Positions 1 to 7,682 of a DNA stretch of 64,000 nt are shown here, piece after piece. A program made the translations under genes and the position numbers. The stretch lies in contig JAGKQI010000084.1 of assembly GCA_018806915.1 (NCBI GenBank), forward strand, positions 868,001 to 932,000, written 5' to 3'. The stretch comes from Phytophthora colocasiae (lineage: Eukaryota; Oomycota; Peronosporomycetes; Peronosporales; Peronosporaceae). Every line of letters begins with the position of its first letter. The stretch's first letter is position 1. The notes beneath the pieces were generated by a model, which was given only the letters and a program-made list of their open reading frames with translations, had not been told where the DNA came from and made no database searches.

Positions 1-1397
1 CATGTCGGCAGCACGCTCTTGCTGAATCTTGGTGACGGCGGTTTCGAAGTTCGGGCTGCCAACTATAGCAGCGTCCGAAGCTAAACCATGAAAATTAATA
101 TCGATAGTAGTAAGCATCATTAATACTTTGCAAAAAACCACCACACAAATTTTCCAAGATATGTTTGGACCTCCGGAAAAACACCGATGAGGGCGTCGAA
201 CAGCGCCCGCACTTCTGCCATGGTAATGTCCTCCGATTGGATCTTCTTCGACACGGACTCTATATCTTCAGGTTGCTGAGCAGGGATTTTAGCCGCTTGG
301 TCTGCTGTTGTTGGCAGGAGCTCAGACATCGCTTCGTCCTCTTGGTCAATGTGGGCCCGAAGCTCAAAGAACCGCGAAAGCATCAAAAACGCTGAGCTCC
401 AGCGTGTGTCTTGGCGCAGGACTGGAATAGCCCAAAAGTAATATATCAAAATAATATAAAATAGTATTAGTACCAAAGTAATACCTTATCAAAGCAACTG
501 CCTTTGAGTGGTTGAGCGTTCGAAGATTGACCATGATCTGTTGAATATTGTTCATGTCGGTGTCGTGCTTCTGGAGGAGTACTTTCACAGCCAGATTGAG
601 ACGGTGAGATGCACACCCGACCAGTGGGCATCCCATGAGCCGCGCTAGCCGCTTATTGACGGCAGAGTTGTCTTCGATGAGGAAAACAACCTGCTCAGTC
701 GTCTTTCCGAAGTACGACAGCACCTCCTTGATGGCCGACTTGTGCGTGGTGGCATCATGCGAGTCGTCGGGGTTGTAGATTATTGGTGCTATCGAAAGCA
801 GAGGTTTTTTTGCGACGCCATCAACTACATAGGTAGCGAACACAGCCAGATAGTACTCCGAACCGTGTGTCCAGCCGTCAAAAACGATACCGAAGGTGTC
901 AGGTAGCTCTGCTGCGATGGTCTTTTCAATTGCTGTCGTGAGAGACAGTAGTGTTGAGGCGGATATCTTGCAGAGCTTGGTATAACTACAAATAATAATT
1001 CAGTAGTAGTTGTAGTTAGTACAATCAAGAAGAATTACGAAAATAGCAATCTATACCGTCTCGTGTGTGGGTCTTCTACAAAAGAGAGTGGCAGATTGCT
1101 TGTCACCACCCACTCAATCCACCCGAAGCGCATCTGAGCCTTGTGGCTCACCCACGACCTCAGTGACCCCGTCTCGCCGGCGGTGGCTCCGTCCATTTGA
1201 GACTTGTAGTCCAAGTGCTTGACCTTCACATGCTGGGCCAAGTTTGTGTAGCCTCTACCACTCACTTGCTTGTACTCTCTCGAACCAACCTTGCACCTGT
1301 AGTACTGTGTCGGCTCACCGTTGTCGTCCATGAGCGCCGTGAAAAAGTACCGAGCTATCTGCTCGGACAGATACTCAGGGCGAGGTGAAGGGGCATG
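1..1397 (-). pseudogene. hAT-family transposase gene, 3' portion, split by element C and cut by the window edge
   Basis: Encodes most of a hAT (Ac/Tam3-like) DNA transposase, which cuts and pastes its element. Seen: a BED-like zinc-finger stretch (about 1300-1190) with one ligand Cys apparently replaced by Gly; a first acidic motif FDGWTHGSEYYLAVFA (about 885-840); a second conserved stretch EDNSAVNKRLARLMG followed by CASHRLNLAV (about 685-590), typical of hAT cores; and RQDTRWSS (about 420-395). An intron at 986-1056 (71 nt, GTATAG to TTGTAG) joins two open exons cleanly. Further introns are likely near 422-475 and 81-125. Reading stays open upstream to 1397, where retrotransposon C interrupts it; the missing first codons are at 11863-12012. 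The C-terminal dimerisation region lies beyond the window start. Family call is firm; exon ends other than 986/1056 are approximate. Confidence 0.8.
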
Positions 1398-1401
1398 CCA
1401 T
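1398..1401. repeat. Target-site duplication of element C, left copy (CCAT)
   Basis: CCAT directly precedes the LTR terminus TGACAC and matches CCAT at 11863-11866 directly after the 3' LTR terminus GCGACA. This supports a genuine insertion with both outer ends preserved. Confidence 0.85.
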
Positions 1402-3327
1402 TGACACGTTGCTAATTACGATTTTTCGAGTGGATATGGACGTTACGCTGTGATGTGATTGGACGTACACTGGGTTGTGGGAGAAAGGGAGATGTGGGAC
1501 GAGGTTATGTCTTGTGTGACAATATGATGGGTCTGTGGAAGAATTGCCGGCTATATATATTAACCTTCACCTGTACTGCAAAGGGGCCCAAGAGATCAGA
1601 AGTGTTCCTCGGAAAAGTGCACAAACTCCGAGAGACAACAACACTCAGTCTGATCGCCGGACTTTCCCCGACGATGAGTGCCTAAAGGTTGGCAGAAAGT
1701 CTCTCAGAAGAATGTATCTCTGAGAGACCTCATCCCGTTGCCGTCCTGTGTGACGATGATGGTTCAAGGAATACAGTTATACCCACAAGATACCAAGTAT
1801 CGCGCACCGGACGTAGCGCACCCCGCGCATATCCCAACTGGATTTTGTGCGTTGCAGCATACGTGCTCCGCACCCTGAAAACACTCATGGATTTCTGATA
1901 TCACGCATGGAAACTCTGATCACACCATGAAGTCTGACGTACATGAGTCCGACGTACATGAAGTCCGACGTACATGAGTCCGATGTACATGAGTCTGACG
2001 AACATGATTCTGGTAACACAAGTCTGATGTGTCCGGCTTATACAAGCAATATTCCAGACATTACCAGTTTCCGATGAACAGACTCCGACGTACAAGACTC
2101 CGATGATCAGACCCAAGTGTCACGACTCTGGTATTACGACTCTGATGTACATGATTCCGGAGTACATGGTTCCGATGAACATGTCTCCGACGCACATGAT
2201 TCCAGACCCTGATGAACAGGATACCAGACTCTGACACTCTGAAGTCCACCCCATACTGAAACCAAGTGTACCCAACACGACCTCACGCAATCAAGTGAAA
2301 CGCAACCTGCCCATCCCTGTAATGACATCATTAAGTGTCGACTCGACAAGATCTGCAGCATCGACTACCATAGTGAGCCCAAGTGAAGATTCCTGAGTTA
2401 TACTGAGACCAAGTGTATATGAGAATATGGAAGACAGAAGACAGAAGAAAGAGAGAGATACGAGATAGATAGCCAGAGATCAATTTGCCTCGTTGTAAAG
2501 AGTTCAATTTTCCCTGTTGTAACGAGTTCGATTTGCTTTGTTATAACGAGGTCGTCTGCCTGCTGCTTCCCGTAAGTACTAGGCCACGACAAAGCTTTGA
2601 GTCGTGTGATCTCTCACCTATCAAGCCCCTTTAGGTGGAGATCAGCGTAACGTAGAGACCTGAGAGGACCCACCTATTCCATTTACTAGTTGGGTCGTTT
2701 GTCTTGTCTCTAGCGGTAGCCCATTTCATATTGTACGTTTGGACAGGTTTTGGGAGCTAGACAGTCGCTCTCAAGACGCTCGGTAGACTGTTATATAACT
2801 GATAGTGTATTGGTTTATTTTCCCTCTATATATTAGAGGGTGGTGCGAAAGTTACAGGAATACCAGACAGACCAGGTGTCTGGTGAACATTTCCTAGTTG
2901 ACCTGGAGAACTAGCCCACTGCTCAAGAGGCCAGGAAAGAATAAAACAGCTATATATTTGTATATCGGAACTCTATATTGCGGTTATCTCGGAAGCCTAG
3001 TGATAGGACTTCCCATTGTATTAATTTCTCTTTTGCCTTCAGAAATCTCTGGTGTACACAAGTGTTCACCGGAAAACGTTCGACTCTCAAGCGCTCCTGT
3101 GAGGACCAGAAGGACATCCGACGGCCTACGCAAGGAACCCTCACTCTCACCAACACTCTCACGACCCCGGCGAGGGTCTCATTACCAAGACAACGAACCC
3201 ACGAGGACAGCACAAGGTAACACACGCCCACCTTGCTGTGCGACTCTGGTATAATTACCGGTAGTCACACTTCCAGGTTCACTGTATGCCCCTGCACCGC
3301 GGTAAAAGTTGCACCGACTTCGCGACA
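1402..3327 (+). repeat. 5' LTR of element C (1926 bp)
   Basis: Starts TGACACGTTGCTAATT, aligning with TGACATGATGTTAATT of the A/B LTRs, and ends CTTCGCGACA two bases before the primer binding site. Carries conserved inverted repeats at 1699-1728 (10-bp stem), 2822-2840 (CCCTCTA/TAGAGGG around a TATA-like core) and 2861-2885 (TACCAGACA/TGTCTGGTG). Relative to the 3' LTR it has 266 extra bp of degenerate tandem repeat at 1941-2206. Promoter and polyadenylation sites are presumed to lie here, but none is proven. Confidence 0.9.
1935..2206 (+). repeat. Degenerate short tandem repeat inside the C 5' LTR
   Basis: About 15-bp units related to TCCGACGTACATGAG, with variants using GATGTACA, GACGAACA or GATGAACA, run across about 270 bp. 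The 3' LTR has GACGT joined directly to CCCTGATGAACAGG (10734-10752), so the two LTRs differ by gain or loss of this block. Confidence 0.8.
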
Positions 3328-3329
3328 AC

Positions 3330-3354
3330 TGGTGCGCGTGCCAGGATTCGAACC
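3330..3354 (+). promoter_or_regulatory. Primer binding site of element C (extended)
   Basis: TGGTGCGCGTGCC begins two bases after the LTR. The complementarity continues as AGGATTCGAACC, so the whole stretch is the reverse complement of a tRNA 3' end: B-box type T-arm (GGTTCGAATCC), acceptor strand CACGCGC, discriminator A and CCA. A and B keep only about the first 13 nt. The primer tRNA is not the tRNA-Asp of the neighbouring array. Confidence 0.8.
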
Positions 3355-3418
3355 GAGGATATCACCGGATCTAAGAGAGTTTGAAGAAGAGGGTTTCTGT
3401 CAAGCGTCTATATTCAAG

Positions 3419-6400
3419 ATGGCTTCACATGGAACTACGAGAGGAGGACGTCGGGGACACGGTGGTCGCAGTATGGCGACACGTCAGTCGAAGCGTCTTC
3501 AAGGTCTTCCGCCTGACGAACAACCCGACTTGGATGCTGTTCAGAAGGCGGCACGCGAGAAGAGGAAGGCTGCACGTGAAAAGGAAGCAGTCGAGGAGGT
3601 GAACGTCCCGGAACCGGCGGTCGAAGACCAGCCTGCTGCGGAGCCTGAAGCCCAAGAGACACCCGATGTGTCTGGCGAACAAGGTTCTGAGGAAGGTCCG
3701 TCCGAAGCTGAAGCTTCTGGTGACGAGGTGGCCACTGCCCGTGAGGGTGGTGATGAGGCGTCTGAGGGAGGCGCCGATGTGGTTGAGTCCCCGGAGGTCA
3801 TTGACTTGTGTTCTGAGTCGACGGCTTCTGGGAAGTCCGTGGGGGAAGTGAAGACGGAACCCGGACTGGTTGATGAACGTGTCTCGAAGACTCCAAAGTC
3901 CGAAGACACTCCGATGTCAGATGACATGCCGATGAAGTCCGAAGATTCTCTGAAGACACCGTCTGATGAGTCTGGGAGGGCCGATTCGCTGGATGGAGAA
4001 CGTGCCCTGAAGTACGTACGCCGTGAGTTCCGCCGCTGGAGGGACATGGACGCTGGAAGAATTGTTCCGCCGAACGTCGAATACGTCTGGCGAACAGCGA
4101 AGCCTGACGCAAATGTCTTTCAGAAGGCTGCGGCAGCGACGGGCGACTACATCAAGTGGCGGTGTTCTTCAGTATTTCCGGAAGACATGTGGATATCGGA
4201 GTTCTGCTTGAGGCGCCATAGTTTTGGCCGAATCCAAGACTTGTCGTACGTCGAGATCTCGATGAATACTCTGACGGCACCCGAATGCGTCGCTGTCCTT
4301 CAGACGATGCTGTATGAAGCAGGATTTGAGTTCCAGAACCTGCTACCGAGGTGGTCTCAGACCCAGGCGTCTGCTATCTTCGAACCTCAAGTGCGCAGTG
4401 TGGCGACGGAGCTTCAGAGCCGACTTGCTGAAGAACTGGTTGAGTGGGCCACTGTGACCGCCAGGTCACAGGTCAATCGACTCCCAGAAGACACAAAAGT
4501 AGGCAACGAAGCACGTCAAGGCGAAGCTGATGGTATATTACGCGATGAGAAGGCTGACCTACAAGGACGACAGCTGATTATGAGACTCCGGGTGACCGGA
4601 CTCAGAGTCACACATAGTTCCGACGGGTCCAGCAGTGGAGAACCGCCGCGGTCCAAGCGCCTGCAACATGGTCCGCCACGCCCGCAAGTCTCGTCGACAC
4701 CATCTGCACTGTCGACGCCGTCGCTAAGTTCGCTGCCGGTATACGAGAGTCATTCTGATAGCAATCGTTTGGAGTCTGGTGTGCCAATGTCTGAAGATCG
4801 AGGTAGCTCTCTGATGACCGATGCGCCTGTGCCAAGTGTCATCGGGACCTCGCGTACGTCTGATGACCACTCGTCGGGACTCCAGACCTCTCGTGGTAGC
4901 TCCACAGATTCGTCGCTGATGTCCATGAGTCGAGGGGCGTCTGCGCATATGCCGTTGCCTGTCGGAGGTCTGGCGATGATTGCCCAAGGTGTTGAAGCCG
5001 GAGGTATGCTCGCCGGAGAGTCTATGGGAATCCACGTGACACGAACACTGATGCCGGTGAAGTCGGAGCCTGAAGACTTCGAGATGTTGGAAGAGAAGCC
5101 GGAGTTTCCAGAAGTGAAGTCCGAGAGACAGTTGTCTACCAGAGATTTTGTTCACCGGACGCCGGAAGCTCCATCATCGTCCGTCTCGAGTCGTGGGAGA
5201 AGCCACCAGAGCAGGCACCAGAGTCTGAAGAGCGAGGATCACCAGAAAGTGTCTTCCAGACGCCTGAGTTCCGTTGCGTCAAGCCACACACGAAGTTCCC
5301 AGAGATCAGGCCCAGCGCAGATCGAACTGAACGCTATGCGGCAGCAACAGGAATGGCAGCGTCGGATGGAACAGGAGCAGAAGGAATTTCTGGCCAGAGA
5401 ACGTCTGGAATCCATGGAGCGTGAACGTCGACGTGAACAACGGGAACTTGATACGCGCCAGCAGATCCAGACACTTACCGACCGACTACTTGAGTCTGAG
5501 AGCGCCAGGCTGGAAGCCCAGAGACGCGTGGATGACTTGGAAGAACGTCGGAGTCAAGCGTCAGAATCTAAGCTCAAGTATCATTCGAAATCGTCTGAGA
5601 GACAGGGGTCCGACGTACAAGTTTCTGGTGAACAGTTTTCTGACGTACAGCGTCTGGAGACCGAGTTTGCAGATCGCTGGAAACAACGGGAAGCCGAGGC
5701 CGAAGCCGAACGTGCGCGTTGGGCAGACGAGCTGAAACGTGACTGGATTTCGCAAATGGAGACCTTACGACAGCGGGTGCACGACGTGGAGTCGGAGCGC
5801 GACAGGGAGCGAGAAAGTTCCCAGAACATGCAGCGTTTCCAGGCCGCAGAATTGAGGAACCTTCGTGCAACATTGTCCCAAGTTCAAGGGGTCGCCCACC
5901 CTGAAGTAGCAACTTCAAGTCGGATCTCCGGTGAACATTACCCTAAACCGGCAACCGGACTTCTGGTGAACAGTCGGGATACGGGAGATTGCACACCTGG
6001 GGTTAGGGGATCAGAAGGAGTCGCCAGTAGGGGTAGGGTTACACCCATTAAAACGACGGAGGCCTTCCATACGCCTCTTCCCCTACGGAGATCGACCGAA
6101 ACCAAGCGCGCGAAGGCTGGAAGGCATGGCGCGGCCACCGCGGCCGCTACGACGACCCAGACGGCTCAAGCGGCTCCCCTGACCGAGGTCAAGACCGAAG
6201 GAAGGCGCCCAGCGACTCCCAGGCGCGATGGACACCGGAAACCGAGTGAAAGACGCTCCGCAGATGGTCGGGACGCTCCGCGAAAGCCTGGAAGACGCAG
6301 GAATGATCCCGATCCGGGCGGAAGCTCCAGCGATTCAAGCTCGGACTCAAGTGATTCGTCTTCTGATGACTTGGATCCTCCGGAGGTGGTCAACCTGGCT

Positions 6401-7633
6401 TCTGCATCCCAGGGACAAGCTGGAGCGACCCTGCTGTCCATGAGGTCCTTTATAAACTCAAGTATCATCGGAGAATTTGATCCCCGAGCGACATTGAGAG
6501 AACGTGTTCATTGGTGGGAACGCTTCGTGAACATGGCATCCCAGGGAGCGTGGACGAACAAGACCCGCATACAGGAACTCAAGCTGAAGCTCCCGGTGTC
6601 CGCCAGAGATTGGTTCAACCAGCTTCCGAAGAGCGTTTCCCGTGATTGGAAGGAATTGTCATCGGAGTTTCGCAGGCGCTATTGCAAGGCCCGGTCATCA
6701 TACTCCGAGAGATATTTCACGATGGAAATGAAGAGTTCCGAGACTCCGTTGGACTTCTTCTATCGCCTGAACTCGGCCGCCGGAAAAGCTGAGGTGGACT
6801 TCAGAAAATCCTCCAGACGCCTGGAGAAACACGTTCTGAGGTACATCACCAAGCTGAAGGACGAGCGTCTGAAGATCGCGTTACAAGGCCGGAAGTTCAG
6901 GAGTATCTCGGACTTGGAATATGCTCTGCAACAGGACGAAGATGTCTGGCGAACTGCTGATCAAGACACTACAACCACCAGACATCGGGATTTCCGAGCG
7001 GACAATCTCCCACGCGGACAGTTTAAGCCGAAGCGTATGGGGAAGACTTACGTCGCCCGAGAAGCAGACCCGGATGCCTCTGACGATGTCGATGCGGACA
7101 CCAGAACTCAAGAGAAGGATACCAGAGCTTCGTCGTCAGAGCACGATCGCGAGATGTCTGGTGTACAATCTTCGTCTGGTGTACAATCTGCCTCTCAGGC
7201 GCCTGGTGGTGCTGACTGGACTCAGACTCTGACAAACGAAGTTTATCGGGTCATGGACAACATGGGATGGCGACCGCCGCCCCAGTCTCCCCGAGGATCG
7301 TCAGGTCAAGACTTCCAGCAGACACGGCGCGATAACCCTGACTACTGGAACAAGTTCTGCGAGAAGTGTCGTCGCTCAGGCCATTCAGAAGAAAACTGCT
7401 GGAGAGACATTGTCTGCGACAGATGTCAGGAGAAGGGTCACCCGAGCAGGATGTGCCGAGTACCGCCGTGTGAGGTTTGCGGAAAGGTGCACTCTGGGAG
7501 ACCATGCGAAGACATCAAGACTCTGGAATCCCTCAAGAAACTAGCCAGTCAAGGTACACTGAAGGACCTGCCGGATCACCTACTGGAGAGACTCCTGGGT
7601 GACGAGGCTGACTCTGGGAAACAGTTAAACTAG
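3419..7633 (+). CDS. gag: Gag polyprotein of element C
   Basis: Open frame of 1404 codons; Gag forms the virus-like particle and packages element RNA. The ATG at 3419 is chosen because it matches the MATPGSTRG-like start in A and B (here MASHGTTRG) and lies just outside the leader; the frame is open upstream into the LTR, but that part is not expected to be used. Order: Gly/Arg-rich start; acidic Glu/Pro/Ser region (about 50-250); a region with WxF/W-rich blocks conserved in A and B (about 260-370); Ser-rich linker; coiled coils (about 634-714 and 751-822); retrotransposon gag core (about 1008-1178, with WWERF and DWFNQLP); and zinc knuckles at about 1314 and 1333 (both CX2CX4HX4C), plus a variant CX2CX3HX4C at about 1351. 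Unusually long for a Ty3/gypsy Gag. The stop TAG follows a GTTAAAC slippery site, so pol probably follows by -1 frameshift. No internal stop, unlike A and B. Confidence 0.9.
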   Translation: MASHGTTRGGRRGHGGRSMATRQSKRLQGLPPDEQPDLDAVQKAAREKRKAAREKEAVEEVNVPEPAVEDQPAAEPEAQETPDVSGEQGSEEGPSEAEASGDEVATAREGGDEASEGGADVVESPEVIDLCSESTASGKSVGEVKTEPGLVDERVSKTPKSEDTPMSDDMPMKSEDSLKTPSDESGRADSLDGERALKYVRREFRRWRDMDAGRIVPPNVEYVWRTAKPDANVFQKAAAATGDYIKWRCSSVFPEDMWISEFCLRRHSFGRIQDLSYVEISMNTLTAPECVAVLQTMLYEAGFEFQNLLPRWSQTQASAIFEPQVRSVATELQSRLAEELVEWATVTARSQVNRLPEDTKVGNEARQGEADGILRDEKADLQGRQLIMRLRVTGLRVTHSSDGSSSGEPPRSKRLQHGPPRPQVSSTPSALSTPSLSSLPVYESHSDSNRLESGVPMSEDRGSSLMTDAPVPSVIGTSRTSDDHSSGLQTSRGSSTDSSLMSMSRGASAHMPLPVGGLAMIAQGVEAGGMLAGESMGIHVTRTLMPVKSEPEDFEMLEEKPEFPEVKSERQLSTRDFVHRTPEAPSSSVSSRGRSHQSRHQSLKSEDHQKVSSRRLSSVASSHTRSSQRSGPAQIELNAMRQQQEWQRRMEQEQKEFLARERLESMERERRREQRELDTRQQIQTLTDRLLESESARLEAQRRVDDLEERRSQASESKLKYHSKSSERQGSDVQVSGEQFSDVQRLETEFADRWKQREAEAEAERARWADELKRDWISQMETLRQRVHDVESERDRERESSQNMQRFQAAELRNLRATLSQVQGVAHPEVATSSRISGEHYPKPATGLLVNSRDTGDCTPGVRGSEGVASRGRVTPIKTTEAFHTPLPLRRSTETKRAKAGRHGAATAAATTTQTAQAAPLTEVKTEGRRPATPRRDGHRKPSERRSADGRDAPRKPGRRRNDPDPGGSSSDSSSDSSDSSSDDLDPPEVVNLASASQGQAGATLLSMRSFINSSIIGEFDPRATLRERVHWWERFVNMASQGAWTNKTRIQELKLKLPVSARDWFNQLPKSVSRDWKELSSEFRRRYCKARSSYSERYFTMEMKSSETPLDFFYRLNSAAGKAEVDFRKSSRRLEKHVLRYITKLKDERLKIALQGRKFRSISDLEYALQQDEDVWRTADQDTTTTRHRDFRADNLPRGQFKPKRMGKTYVAREADPDASDDVDADTRTQEKDTRASSSEHDREMSGVQSSSGVQSASQAPGGADWTQTLTNEVYRVMDNMGWRPPPQSPRGSSGQDFQQTRRDNPDYWNKFCEKCRRSGHSEENCWRDIVCDRCQEKGHPSRMCRVPPCEVCGKVHSGRPCEDIKTLESLKKLASQGTLKDLPDHLLERLLGDEADSGKQLN

Positions 7634-7682
7634 CAAGCCCGTCGGATGGGGATCCGAAACGCGCCGGGCAAGGCACACCCCC
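7624..7682 (+). promoter_or_regulatory. Candidate -1 ribosomal frameshift signal between gag and pol, element C
   Basis: Slippery heptamer G-TTA-AAC (7624-7630) in the gag frame is followed at once by TAG. After a 6-nt spacer comes GCCCG (7637-7641) pairing with CGGGC (7665-7669), and inside it TCGGAT (7642-7647), loop GGGG (7648-7651) and ATCCGA (7652-7657). CCCCC at 7678-7682 could pair with the loop to form a pseudoknot. The -1 frame is open from 7630 straight into pol. The same arrangement occurs in A and B. Confidence 0.75.

Noticed and set aside
3330..3354. The array's tRNA-Asp as the retrotransposon primer
   Set aside because: The tRNA-Asp 3' end is CCCGGACGGGAAG plus CCA; the primer binding site requires a tRNA ending CACGCGC-A-CCA.
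3233..3418. Gag of C starting upstream at 3233
   Set aside because: That part lies inside the LTR and leader across the primer binding site; the protein similarity to A and B begins at the ATG at 3419.
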